The notes beneath the pieces are model-generated. The model searched no databases. It was not told the origin of the DNA and worked only from the letters and a program-made list of their open reading frames with translations. A stretch of DNA of 64,000 nucleotides from Prolixibacteraceae bacterium (GTDB lineage: Bacteria; Bacteroidota; Bacteroidia; Bacteroidales; Prolixibacteraceae), in the NCBI GenBank assembly GCA_019856515.1, contig CP082230.1, positions 1,178,001 to 1,242,000 of the forward strand, in the 5' to 3' direction. Shown here piece by piece: positions 8,686-18,461 of this stretch; within the stretch, counting starts at the first letter, position 1; every line of letters starts with the position of its first letter. The position numbers and the translations under genes were made by a program.

Positions 8686-9699
8686 ATCGGGTAGATGGCT
8701 GGAAGATATTTAATCTTCCAGTACACCTCCCACACCACCGTACGTACGGGTCTCGTATACGGCGACTCCCTAAATCACGACTTTACTTTCTGATAATAAT
8801 CACTTAGCGTAATATAGCCTGCCTTCTCCAAATTCTTATTCGTTATAGTCGTTTGTAGAATTGGACTCTTTGAAATGAAATGCGCCAATACTTTTTCCTC
8901 GTATTAGCATATTCATACGCTTTGCTCTTCAAAACTCCGATCAAATATGCCGCATGAAATAATGATAATTCGCCATCGGGTTAACACTTACCTTTTCGTA
9001 GTTCTGTTATTAAAACTTTTCGATGAAATCTGAGATAATCTTTTAAGGATTCCACCTGCATCTCATCAACTCCATGACTCCCTTTATTTCGATAAACCTG
9101 TAAATAAGCCTTATTTAGGTTATCTGATTCTAGGACTCGTTCTAATAAATTATCTGTTGTAATGGTCGTTTTCATAATGGCTTCAGTTATCCCATTGAAA
9201 GTGTGCGCTCTTGAGTTATTATCGAGTTCCGCTCTACCTTCACTCAAGTAGCTATCTTCCGATATTTTCTGCATTGATCCCTTCATTAGGTAACAGTCTG
9301 TATTATGAACAATTTAAGATTCAGTCCTTCCTGTAAAGTGGATACAGTACTATGACCTCGGCTGACTTCTCACAGTTAACTTTTTGTGAATGGACAGGAA
9401 AAAAAATACACTGTATCCATCTGTGAGACCTCCCATGGTAAGGAAATTAACTTTCACTCCATCTATCCGCCACATCTACGGTATAAACTCCGTGTAGAAT
9501 TCGGACTTCACTTTGTTTGGCAAGCTTATCCAGTTATATACCGCCTAATGAGATTCGTATACCTCGGATCAGAGTTTTGCATACGGCTTCCTTCAGGTTA
9601 TACCTCACGATAAGCACCCTTGCCTTCTGCTAGGTGGTTGGCTCTACAAACCTCCACTACGGACTTGCACCGATTAGTTAATTTACATGCATGGCACAC
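8686..9699 (-). mobile_element. Internally deleted group II intron, likely class C
   Basis: Read on the minus strand, the element begins GTGTG at 9699, followed within 40 nt by GGTGCAAGTCC and then the domain I-type stretch CTGAAGGAAGCCG. Just before the ORF comes AGAAGTCAGCCGAGGTCATA, a conserved pre-ORF sequence of bacterial group II introns. Behind the ORF lies a domain V-like hairpin (CCGTATACGAGACC / CGTACGTACGG, about 8720-8765), then a domain VI-like stem (CTGGAAGAT...ATCTTCCAG) and a plausible 3' end ...CCCGAT at 8686. The total of about 1.0 kb is far below the usual 1.9-2.5 kb because most of the RT gene is missing. It sits directly behind a transcription terminator, the known target type of class C introns. 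Class and exact ends are inferred. Confidence 0.8.
8775..9286 (-). pseudogene. ltrA: Group II intron reverse transcriptase/maturase, deleted and frameshifted
   Basis: The N-terminal part is open from 9286 to 8981 (101 codons) and includes NLLERVLESDNLNKAY and NKGSHGVDEM, the RT-0 region of group II intron proteins, ending LRKGKC-stop where the family continues with the RT domain. In the same frame just downstream comes the maturase C-terminal motif YEYANTRKKYWRI (near 8880-8920). After a one-base shift the reading continues as SPILQTTITN...LSDYYQKVKS with a stop at 8775. So roughly the first 100 and last 60 codons remain and the catalytic RT fingers/palm are gone. The protein cannot function; mobility would need a maturase in trans. 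Confidence 0.85.
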
Positions 9700-9700
9700 C

Positions 9701-9734
9701 AAAAGAAGGACTCCCCATTTAGGAGAGCCCTTCT
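9701..9734 (-). terminator. Intrinsic terminator of the C25 protease gene and intron target
   Basis: Arms 9704-9716 (AGAAGGACTCCCC) and 9722-9734 (GGAGAGCCCTTCT) pair over 13 bp including two G-U pairs, followed on the minus strand by TTTT (9701-9704) and then immediately by the intron 5' end at 9699. It lies 25 bp behind the protease stop codon. Confidence 0.85.
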
Positions 9735-9759
9735 CTATACTTTGACTCTAAAAAAGATC

Positions 9760-12700
9760 TTATTGTTTTTTCAAAATTTTAGCAAAAAGACCATTTGTGA
9801 GATCTCTTAGAACGTACATACCCTCTGACAAATGATCCATCGAGAAGGTCTCTGTTCCATTAACATCTAATTGTTTTACAACACGCCCATTCACATCCAA
9901 CAGTTCATAAGAGTGCTTCTTTTGATCATTGTTAATAATCGTTATCGTAGAACTAAAAGGATTTGGATATATTGAAGTAACTCCTAACTCTACAAGATTA
10001 GAAGATGTAAATAATTTAGCCGTTAACTTCAAATCATCTGTACTTTTTGAAGGTAATGAATGGCTGTTTCCAGCCAGTGAAACATAAAGCTTATTTTTAC
10101 CATCAGTGAAGTCAATATGCTGATAATCTAACAGTGGCTCCCATGCATCTCTAAGATTCTTACGAAACAGATAACTCACACCATCGCTTCCATTGATTGC
10201 CCCTTTTTCTTCAGCATACATAGTTAACTTGAGCTCTGGAGCTTCTCTTTGTGTCATACAAGTGACATCCACATTTGGGCTATTATAGTTCTTATATAAC
10301 TGAAGACTATTCATCTTTTCGCTACGCTTCCATAGATTATCATATTTAAATGCCCACAAATAATCATGCGCATTAAAGTCAAAGCCAGACAATTCAAATT
10401 GAATACTTACTCTCTTGCTTTTCAAATTATCAGAAGCTGTCATCCTCATTACATATGGTAAAGAATGATCTGTAATAATATTCGCATCAATGGCACTTGG
10501 CATCCTAAAATCTATCCAGCCTTTTTCATCGGTACCATCATTAATTCGATATATAAACTTCGTCTTTACAGCTTCTTTCTCCAATTGAACCTCAAAATAA
10601 GTGTAGTCTTCTACAGCAATATTTTTACGAATAGATGCATCTTCTCCTAATACAACAGATGCTGTATTCCATTGCGTTGTAGCATTCTCCCCCAAAATAA
10701 TCGATTGATTCGGTTTTAATGCCAAATTATGGTCATGCAAAGTCAATTGGTCGATAACTGTTAATGAGTGATTGACATTCAGCATTTCATCACCAAGATG
10801 ATCCAACCTAAAAATTGTCAATGATTTATCAATTGATTGCGACTTATCTCCTTTAAATGTAAAACTTGCATTTCTTGACACAATATCACCTTTACCCTCT
10901 ATATCTCCATAAATATTGACTTCTGAAGATGAAAGATCTAACGATGCACCAGTAGATATATTTATATTTTTACAAACCAAAGTACCTAACGTATTGCCGT
11001 GTCCATATGCCCTTACTTCTCCAGAAAGAATATTAAAATCGTCAGTGATCTTTAGCTTTTTTGTATTAAATCTAGAGTTTAATGATAGAATATCAGACCC
11101 AATATCTACCGTCAAAGATCTCATTGCTGTTATCACACCTTGACTACTTCTAACAAGATTATGAACAGAGCCACTTTCTACAAATACTACAGCTGACTTA
11201 AATCCATCTGTCCATGATTTATCAGATAAACCTAAGTCCCCTCGAACAGTCATTGTAACGTCCATCTTTGCATGGCTATTAACGATACTCGTAGAAAAGT
11301 AACCTTTCTTGAAAGAGATGTTACCTGCATTAAGTTTGAAACTTCCTTTTGCCCATTCACTAGAACTCGATTGTGCAAAAATATCTGTATCGAAATGTCC
11401 TCCATTTAGATTAAATACGGAACCATGTGCAGTAAATGTATTCTTAACCACACGGATATTCCCACCATCAATTGTTAAAGAACCATTTAACGCCATATTG
11501 CCATCAATTATCACATCAGCCCCATCAGCAATACCTAGGCTACTATTTTCCGAAATACTAATCGAATTGAAATGAGATGAAGTAGAAATAACTGGATAAT
11601 TTACACATCCATCATTTAACATTACTGCTGTAGAGGCATCAGGCACCATTTGGTCATCCCAATTGGATATATCCTCCCAACGACTAGATGTACCACCTCT
11701 CCATAATCCCTTAATCTTAATTGCAGGATCGATATTAATCGTGTAATCCTCAACATGAGCTTTATCAATTCCTTTATCAAAAGAGAAGTTATCATACGAT
11801 GAAAAATACGCAATTCGAATTAAAGTTGCTCCATAAACAGGTGGATTAATCTTCATATCAAAAGTCACAGTTCCTTCAGACCAATCAGCATTTTTAACAT
11901 CAATCTTCTCTTTACTTTGATCTAAATACCCATCATGATCAAGATCAATCCACACTCCAATTTTTCCAGAAACAACACCACCGACTCTTTTATAATCGAT
12001 ATTTAACTTATATGGATAATCAGGCTGAATATTTGCAGTCATATCTTTAAAATCATGATATCCAATATCAGATCTCACTTCACGATTATTCAAATCTGCA
12101 AGATGAACTAAACGAATCGCATTTATTGGTTCAACAATATTCAATGCAGCATAATTCCCCTCAGCAAGAGTAGTTACATGTAATGTATTAGATCCCACAT
12201 CCTCATAATCTATACGTGCACCATCATTTACATATCGATACAGTTTATAATTATATTTGGTATCAGCTTCTAGTCCTTTATGTTGAAACAGATACTTTGG
12301 GGATGGAATATAGGCACAATTATTTTCCTCTTTATCTCCATCTTTAGGATCTATAATCTCATCATCACCAGTGGTCCATTTAAGCAAATATCCCCAAATA
12401 GCATTTGACGCATCCTCAGGTTCAATATTAAGATCGATCCTATGGCTATAAAGATTTTTTTTCGATATAGAGATAGCTTCAAGTGCAGGTATTTCACCAT
12501 AAGTCCTCACTTTCTTTTGAATCCCATATGATATTCCTGCTTCATTAATAATATAAGCTCGATAATAGTAATTCGTATTTTCTTCTAATCCAGGTACCGT
12601 AATTTGGTAGGAATCTAAAGTGATAAGATCTGATGCTAATCTTATATCCTCGATTTTAGGATTCTCTGATTTAGAGACAACAACACCTTTCTCCAATACC

Positions 12701-15693
12701 TTATACATACCATCGGCAAGCTGTTCTCCTCCAATAGTAACCTCATTATTATCAACATTAATTGGATCTGATGTAACAACGGCTCCTAATCCAGGCATTG
12801 CAATAAATGCATAGTCCTCGACTTGACCTTTTTTGGGACTATAACAAGCATCTACAATACGATTTGATGCAGCATCAGTGATCACTCTAATACGTTTTCT
12901 TTCATATGTTCCAATATCTCTTGGTATATCGACGTAAAAACGAACGTCATCTTCAATATCAGAGAATTCATAACACATCTCATCATCTCCAAAATCATTG
13001 TCTCCATCAAAATCAAAATAAACTTTACCATTTTGACTATCCCCAGCAAGTGACAATTCGACCTCAGCTCTTTGTCCTGGTCTGACATGAATATTACCTT
13101 TACTTGTAAAGTCTTTGTAACCTTTATCACTATATGCTGTCTTAGATGAGATAGTAGTAGTTCCTAACTTAAAAGTTAAAATGCCATAATCTTCTCCCCA
13201 ACGAGCATTAGATGTAGCCCCACTACAATCGACAGGACTAATATCTTTATAAAGTACCACACCATCTTTAATAGTATTCTTGTTAGATCCATTTGCATTC
13301 GTCACATTTAATGATACTGTAAAATGACCTTGTTTAAGATATCTCACTTTTGGATCAGGTGATGCAGAAGTCGTTCCATCAATAAATTCAATTTCATCTG
13401 TACCAAAATTCCATTCCCATGCATTAGGTGAATAATCAGAACGATCTTTAAACGAAATAACATTACCACCTGTTTCAAATGAACAATTTGTTCCCCAAAC
13501 ATCAAACTTTGCCTTAGGTTGGGAATGACATCCTGAAATCTCATATTCCTTAGTTAAAGGTTTAATTTGATCTCCACTTAATGTTATCCGAACAGCTCCC
13601 AAGTCATCAACTTCACTGAAATTTAATGTTTCCGTCTCTTTTGAAACAATTTTCTTCGCAAGTACTTTATCCCCCTGAACCACTGTAATCAGTGCCCCCA
13701 TTTTAGAAATATCAGAAATGGTAACTTGCTGGTCACCACATGACATTGCATCTGGAAAAGTTGCATTTATTTCAGCTGGTTTAGCCTTCCATATTTTCAT
13801 TGAAGGATCACCAAATAGATGAAAAAGTCGATATGTATAAATTCGACTTTCTTCATCGGGTGCCCATGTTTCATCCATCCTCATTAAACCGAGGTTAACA
13901 ACATCTCCAAGAGTTGTTGTAGCATGATCAAAATTATGAGGGTGATGTCCATGAACTCCTGCTCCATTACCAAATGAAGGATTAAAGCCAGGATTAGGCC
14001 AGATAGACTCAAACATACCTAAGGTTAATCCATCATTACATCCAGAATAAGAGTAATAAGATGCAGCAATAACAGCAACAGCTCCTCCATTATTTTTTCT
14101 CAAAAACTTCTCAGCAAAACACTCTTTCAGTTCAAACTCACCTGTATGGCAGTTAATTGAGAACACGACTGGAAGCTTTTCGCCATTATTCAATCCATTA
14201 ATATCACTTGTTAGAAACTCCGGATGCGCCCAACCAGTTCCACCTGCATAACCATGATCACGATGAAGAACATAAAACTTTCCATCATTTATAGCAGCAC
14301 GAATATCTCCTTTTGAGCCATTCCAATTAAATCCATTAGCTCTTAACATCTCAGGAGGAAGTGCTTCTCCATTTGAATACCTTCCATTGTTAAAGTGAGT
14401 AGGTGATACAGAATGACTTGCATAATAGATACGTTGAACATCGTATCCTTGTCCTATCATATAAGATCTAACATCCTCACTCGTATGGCAAAAACGTCTT
14501 GTAGCATAACCATTCCTCTCATCATCTTGGAATTGAGCACAATTCAATCCATTTTGATAGAAATCTTCATCCTCAACAGGGTTTCGTTCGTAGTTAATAA
14601 TTTTATCAATAACCACTTTTGCTTCTGCCACACTTGATACAGATAAACGTCCCTTTGCAAGATCTGGTGTAAAATCACCAGCACCATCCATACACACATA
14701 GCTCAAATCTGAATAGAAATCTTCCCCTCGAGGTGTACTAAAACGTTTTGCAGGGACATCTTCATGATCACCAATAATCATTAAATACTTTGGCTTCACA
14801 TCCCATTGGTTATATCGAGTACTGACTACTGATTTTACTTCTTGAGTTGACCAACGATCTTTCGAAACAACTTCAACTGTTTGTCCCAAGCTTGCTTTCC
14901 AAGAAGCAAATCGTTTTGCCTCTTCTCTAAAACGCTCAGTCGTTATAATAATATACTCTTTCGCATCTCCATTAAAACTATTTGGAATATTCGCGATAGG
15001 TATTACATCAGCCCCGTTTATCGCCATATTCTTTAACTGAGAAGCAATCGCTGAACTCTCAAACAGTTCGACAAGATCATTATCTCGTTTTACTTTATAT
15101 GACAATGAAGAATAGACCCTCAAAATTTTTCTTTTGGGGTTATACTGAACTGGACATAAGTTTACTTTTAGAATACGAGCAGACCTCATCTGTTGATCTG
15201 CAACAACAGAAACAATCTTTTGAGGATAAAATGCATCTTTCGCATACACTTTATCATCTTTCGCAAATTCGGGTTCCGAAGCTCCTTCAGTATCTCTAGC
15301 TTGTTTTAAAGCAGGATAGATATCTATTCCTTCATACTCCGTATATGTAACATCGCTCAACTCAAGACGAACCTGTTCTCCTTGGGCTGCTAAAAAATAA
15401 TCGGATTTGACAGGCAATGCAGGTGCTCCTACTCCACCTAACATATTGAATCCTTCGATATGTAATAAACGGTAAGAATCTCCTAAAGCTTCATGACGAC
15501 TCATAAAAGCACCATCAAAGTTGTATTCAACAACAAACTGTTGTCCTTCTTTATGTGTCTTTAAACTGGGGGATGCGTTTTGCTCCACCAAAACTCCTTT
15601 TTTACGTTGCTTTACAAAGGGTAAATATTCATTCTTTGCATTAACAGATGTAAAAAATAGAGTAAGTAAAACTCCTAATAAAAATCTATGCAT
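9760..15693 (-). CDS. Giant gingipain-like C25 cysteine protease with T9SS tail
   Basis: 1977 residues with start at ATG 15693 (MHRFLLGVLLTLFF, signal peptide to about ...VNA). Residues about 20-235 form the C25 propeptide-like region; about 240-640 are the gingipain catalytic domain with VLHRDHG (catalytic His about 480) and FSINCHTGEF (Cys about 515), followed by CFAEKFLRK. Then come a PKD/Ig-like domain (WEWNFGTDEIEF), a GEVED domain (DFDGDNDFGDDE ... GQVEDYAF), Fn3-like segments, a second GEVED-like domain and a long beta-solenoid-like segment (GLWRGGTSSRWEDISNWDD onward). The end is a T9SS sorting domain (SIYPNPFSS ... LSEGMYVLR ... ILKKQ). Secreted and surface-attached endopeptidase is expected. 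Closely related in the first 650 residues to the protease at 43045-50478. Confidence 0.9.
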   Translation of the reverse strand: MHRFLLGVLLTLFFTSVNAKNEYLPFVKQRKKGVLVEQNASPSLKTHKEGQQFVVEYNFDGAFMSRHEALGDSYRLLHIEGFNMLGGVGAPALPVKSDYFLAAQGEQVRLELSDVTYTEYEGIDIYPALKQARDTEGASEPEFAKDDKVYAKDAFYPQKIVSVVADQQMRSARILKVNLCPVQYNPKRKILRVYSSLSYKVKRDNDLVELFESSAIASQLKNMAINGADVIPIANIPNSFNGDAKEYIIITTERFREEAKRFASWKASLGQTVEVVSKDRWSTQEVKSVVSTRYNQWDVKPKYLMIIGDHEDVPAKRFSTPRGEDFYSDLSYVCMDGAGDFTPDLAKGRLSVSSVAEAKVVIDKIINYERNPVEDEDFYQNGLNCAQFQDDERNGYATRRFCHTSEDVRSYMIGQGYDVQRIYYASHSVSPTHFNNGRYSNGEALPPEMLRANGFNWNGSKGDIRAAINDGKFYVLHRDHGYAGGTGWAHPEFLTSDINGLNNGEKLPVVFSINCHTGEFELKECFAEKFLRKNNGGAVAVIAASYYSYSGCNDGLTLGMFESIWPNPGFNPSFGNGAGVHGHHPHNFDHATTTLGDVVNLGLMRMDETWAPDEESRIYTYRLFHLFGDPSMKIWKAKPAEINATFPDAMSCGDQQVTISDISKMGALITVVQGDKVLAKKIVSKETETLNFSEVDDLGAVRITLSGDQIKPLTKEYEISGCHSQPKAKFDVWGTNCSFETGGNVISFKDRSDYSPNAWEWNFGTDEIEFIDGTTSASPDPKVRYLKQGHFTVSLNVTNANGSNKNTIKDGVVLYKDISPVDCSGATSNARWGEDYGILTFKLGTTTISSKTAYSDKGYKDFTSKGNIHVRPGQRAEVELSLAGDSQNGKVYFDFDGDNDFGDDEMCYEFSDIEDDVRFYVDIPRDIGTYERKRIRVITDAASNRIVDACYSPKKGQVEDYAFIAMPGLGAVVTSDPINVDNNEVTIGGEQLADGMYKVLEKGVVVSKSENPKIEDIRLASDLITLDSYQITVPGLEENTNYYYRAYIINEAGISYGIQKKVRTYGEIPALEAISISKKNLYSHRIDLNIEPEDASNAIWGYLLKWTTGDDEIIDPKDGDKEENNCAYIPSPKYLFQHKGLEADTKYNYKLYRYVNDGARIDYEDVGSNTLHVTTLAEGNYAALNIVEPINAIRLVHLADLNNREVRSDIGYHDFKDMTANIQPDYPYKLNIDYKRVGGVVSGKIGVWIDLDHDGYLDQSKEKIDVKNADWSEGTVTFDMKINPPVYGATLIRIAYFSSYDNFSFDKGIDKAHVEDYTINIDPAIKIKGLWRGGTSSRWEDISNWDDQMVPDASTAVMLNDGCVNYPVISTSSHFNSISISENSSLGIADGADVIIDGNMALNGSLTIDGGNIRVVKNTFTAHGSVFNLNGGHFDTDIFAQSSSSEWAKGSFKLNAGNISFKKGYFSTSIVNSHAKMDVTMTVRGDLGLSDKSWTDGFKSAVVFVESGSVHNLVRSSQGVITAMRSLTVDIGSDILSLNSRFNTKKLKITDDFNILSGEVRAYGHGNTLGTLVCKNINISTGASLDLSSSEVNIYGDIEGKGDIVSRNASFTFKGDKSQSIDKSLTIFRLDHLGDEMLNVNHSLTVIDQLTLHDHNLALKPNQSIILGENATTQWNTASVVLGEDASIRKNIAVEDYTYFEVQLEKEAVKTKFIYRINDGTDEKGWIDFRMPSAIDANIITDHSLPYVMRMTASDNLKSKRVSIQFELSGFDFNAHDYLWAFKYDNLWKRSEKMNSLQLYKNYNSPNVDVTCMTQREAPELKLTMYAEEKGAINGSDGVSYLFRKNLRDAWEPLLDYQHIDFTDGKNKLYVSLAGNSHSLPSKSTDDLKLTAKLFTSSNLVELGVTSIYPNPFSSTITIINNDQKKHSYELLDVNGRVVKQLDVNGTETFSMDHLSEGMYVLRDLTNGLFAKILKKQ

Positions 15694-15895
15694 GTTATAA
15701 TGTTTAATGATAACATGCAAATATTAACATAATTACCATGACTATTATAACAAACACACAGATTTTATAACATATTTAATCAAAAAACATTACTTAGCAT
15801 AGTAAAATAGCTCGAAATTAACAACAACCTATACTTATATTCAAAAAAAGCCAACACTATTTACTAGCAAATTTTGTCATCAGACTATTCAAAAG

Positions 15896-16288
15896 CTAGT
15901 TTTCTGGTACTGTTGAACTACAACAGTTATTCTCAGCACTGGCTGTTGGCTTTTGGATCTTTGAACCGACTAAATAGACAAGCCCAATTAAAGAACACCA
16001 CAAGAGAATTTTTGTTATAGTATTCCTTGATCTTTTAGTACAACAACTACTTTCCTGTTTTTTACGAAAGTAGACTAATTTGAATCCATATAAAATCGAA
16101 AAAAACGAGAAGATTATGAATATATTTTGATATTCAGAGAAGAACTCAAATTGAGTAGTACCAATTCCAACCCATGCAAGAAGAGAGACTAGAAGTGGGA
16201 AACCACAACAAGTGATTAGACCCATGGCTGACATTACCGCTGTTACGACAGCCATAAAAGTAACTTTTAAACTTTTGTTCATTTTCAT
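15896..16288 (-). CDS. Small MerT-like membrane protein with CC motifs
   Basis: 130 residues; ATG at 16288 (a second ATG two codons later). About three membrane spans. The first contains LITCCGFPLL, very like the vicinal Cys pair in helix 1 of mercuric transporters MerT/MerC; ESSCCTKRS sits in a cytosolic loop and NNCCSS near the C-terminus. Vicinal Cys pairs bind thiophilic ions (Hg, As, Cd, Cu). There is no merA or merP next to it, so mercury transport is only one option. It is separated from the upstream polyferredoxin by a terminator, so it probably has its own promoter at 16289-16350. Confidence 0.6.
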   Translation of the reverse strand: MKMNKSLKVTFMAVVTAVMSAMGLITCCGFPLLVSLLAWVGIGTTQFEFFSEYQNIFIIFSFFSILYGFKLVYFRKKQESSCCTKRSRNTITKILLWCSLIGLVYLVGSKIQKPTASAENNCCSSTVPEN

Positions 16289-16350
16289 ATTTATTCATTT
16301 TACAAAAAAGACTTACCATAATGATGACGAACGAATAGATTAAAAGACAC

Positions 16351-16378
16351 AAAAAAGGGGACAAAATTTATTGTCCCC
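16351..16378 (-). terminator. Intrinsic terminator behind the polyferredoxin gene
   Basis: GGGGACAA (16357-16364) and TTGTCCCC (16371-16378) form a perfect 8-bp stem around AATTTA, followed on the minus strand by six T's (16351-16356). It lies 15 bp behind the stop codon. Confidence 0.88.
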
Positions 16379-16392
16379 CAAATTCACACTAT

Positions 16393-17757
16393 TTAAAACA
16401 ATGATGATATAGGCCCTGATAGTATAAACAATAAGTATATTGTTAATATTATTATGTAGACCAGTCTTGAGTGAGACATTATATCCAAATCCTTCAAGAT
16501 TTTCTTTACTGATAATCGATACGCAAATAACAATCCTGATACTCCTAAAAAAATAACTAGAGGTGAAATCCATGACATATGAGTAAGATGAACTTCTCCT
16601 TCCAGAATTTTTTGTGCATTTATAATACCAAATGGTTTATCTAATGCATATTTCCAATATGGCAATCTAGAAGTCGTTTTAAGCATCGCTTTAAAAACAT
16701 GTCCAAATGCAATCATTGGAAGAATATATAACGCAGAACGTTTTAAAATTGAAATGATAGAGTGATGTTTATCCTCAATAAAATATATAATCGAACTTAA
16801 AACAGCATAAAAGCATACCGGCATTAAAACAAAAACAAATAATGTATTAAATAACTTTGCTACTTTTCCTATCATTCCAAATTCATTAATGAAATAGTTC
16901 GGTAAGAAATGTAACATTTGATTACTTAAACTCCAAGAAGATAAAATCTCATAGCTAATAAAACCTGTTAATAGAACAATCATACCTACCTCAGCACCTT
17001 TTATTCTTGAAGAAGTAGTGCTATTATACACTCTATCTACCTTTTGTAAAGAAACATTGTTATGACTACAAGATTTTATACACTGAGTACACATAATACA
17101 TGCCCTAGATTGGATATCAAGATTTTTCGGATGTATATTAGATGTACATGAACGTTCTAAAAATTTATTTCTATTATCTTTTGACACACATGTCATCTCC
17201 TTGCACTTAGAACATTTTGAACTATCTTTCACTCTTATCCCCCACTTAGAAAACAAAGAATATAACCCTAATAAATTCCCTACGGGACATAAATAAGAAC
17301 AAAAGGAACGTTTGTCAAAAATGATCGTTGCAATAACTGCTAATGCGACTAAAGTCAACAAATAAAAAGCCATGCCATTAGGAACTCTATGTATACTCAG
17401 AGTTTCTATACCGATTAATAATATACATGCATATAGGGCAGTAATACCCCAACCATTTTTCAACCAATTTGGGACTCTTTTTTTCAAACTTAAAAATGAT
17501 ATACTATGAGTTATAAGCTCTATAGGACATATTGTACACCAGTGTCGACCTAAAAATACTGCAGTTACTACAATCAGAGGCCACCAATATGACCAAACAA
17601 CAAGCGTACCTAAGTTTGTATTCCTTAAAATCTTTGCAAACTTAACGTTATCTGTTGTTATACCAATACCTAAGGATAAAATGACAATAAATACAACCAG
17701 CGAAACGATTTGAAGAACCAATGGAAAGTATTTATTGCTATATAATTTTTTAAACAT
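16393..17757 (-). CDS. Membrane polyferredoxin (NapH/CcoG-like 4Fe-4S protein)
   Basis: 454 residues from ATG 17757 (an in-frame GTG lies three codons upstream at 17766). Several membrane helices surround Cys-rich motifs: HWCTICPIELITH and SYLCPVGNLLGLYS, the CxxxCP motifs of NapH-like proteins, then CSKCKEMTC and CIMCTQCIKSC, which form ferredoxin-type 4Fe-4S sites. The C-terminal half adds further membrane segments. Such proteins carry electrons between quinols and periplasmic or cytosolic partners; the partner here is unknown. It follows the small gene at 17802 by 44 bp, probably in one transcript, and ends at a strong terminator. Its place in a Cys-rich, metal-type region suggests redox handling of a metal or metalloid (inference). 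Confidence 0.75.
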   Translation of the reverse strand: MFKKLYSNKYFPLVLQIVSLVVFIVILSLGIGITTDNVKFAKILRNTNLGTLVVWSYWWPLIVVTAVFLGRHWCTICPIELITHSISFLSLKKRVPNWLKNGWGITALYACILLIGIETLSIHRVPNGMAFYLLTLVALAVIATIIFDKRSFCSYLCPVGNLLGLYSLFSKWGIRVKDSSKCSKCKEMTCVSKDNRNKFLERSCTSNIHPKNLDIQSRACIMCTQCIKSCSHNNVSLQKVDRVYNSTTSSRIKGAEVGMIVLLTGFISYEILSSWSLSNQMLHFLPNYFINEFGMIGKVAKLFNTLFVFVLMPVCFYAVLSSIIYFIEDKHHSIISILKRSALYILPMIAFGHVFKAMLKTTSRLPYWKYALDKPFGIINAQKILEGEVHLTHMSWISPLVIFLGVSGLLFAYRLSVKKILKDLDIMSHSRLVYIIILTIYLLFILSGPISSLF

Positions 17758-17801
17758 ATTATTCACGTATTATATTATAATTACTCATTCAATTACTCTC
17801 A

Positions 17802-18191
17802 CTACAACAAAAATATTGGAGGTGATTTACACGAATAATATAACAAGTCCAATACGCTTATAGAAGATGACGGAATAATGAGCGAGAGCAGTTCAATATC
17901 ATGAGCCCAATTCATAGATTCCTCACGAATATTACCTTTAACAAAAAGTACAGAGGGAAATAGACTTAATTCGTTGGATTCTTTATCATAGAATTTACCA
18001 TGAATAATCTCTTCAACTTGTTGATCCGAAAAAGGAACAGAAGCATCGTCCTCACATACAATAAGACGTAACAACGGAGAATCTAAATTAACAACATGAG
18101 AGTGAGGTATTAATCTCTCAAACACACCAAATAGCAACAGCATTAAAGCAAACCAATGGTATATCTTCCTTATAAATGTATGATTAGACAT
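17802..18191 (-). CDS. Small unknown membrane-anchored protein
   Basis: 129 residues; ATG at 18191 (a TTG-started extension by three codons is possible). One N-terminal membrane segment (WFALMLLLFGVFERL) is followed by IPHSHV, a possible metal-binding His pair, an acidic middle part (VCEDDASVPFSDQQ) and a hydrophobic C-terminus. I do not recognise the family. It lies directly upstream of and co-directional with the polyferredoxin, so a small accessory subunit or periplasmic metal-binding protein is possible. Confidence 0.5.
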   Translation of the reverse strand: MSNHTFIRKIYHWFALMLLLFGVFERLIPHSHVVNLDSPLLRLIVCEDDASVPFSDQQVEEIIHGKFYDKESNELSLFPSVLFVKGNIREESMNWAHDIELLSLIIPSSSISVLDLLYYSCKSPPIFLL

Positions 18192-18453
18192 CTTTCTCAA
18201 TCAACTATAATTTTATGATTTCTTATAAGACAATGGATTCATACTACGACTAGGCGAAACAACATCAAGTAATTAAACTATTATATAGTTTTGGATTCCA
18301 TTTCTATATCTACAGACAAAGAAAGGTATGTCGGATACGATTTTATGGTATAAATCACAAAGAAATGGTACTATTGAAATATTTGTTAATAAAGAATCTT
18401 TTTAATCAACAATTATAATAGACATTAAAAATATGATACAGTAGAGGTTAACA

Positions 18454-18461
18454 GATAAAAA
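18454..18461. repeat. IS66 target-site duplication, left copy
   Basis: GATAAAAA directly outside the left IS end; the same 8 bp lie at 20121-20128 directly outside the right end. Confidence 0.9.

Noticed and set aside
9386..9613. Plus-strand open frame of 75 codons
   Set aside because: It is antisense to group II intron domain I RNA sequence, which explains the open stretch.
15896..16288. Naming this gene merT
   Set aside because: Although LITCCGFPLL is MerT-like, merP, merA and merR are absent and extra CC motifs are present, so a mercury-specific name is not justified.
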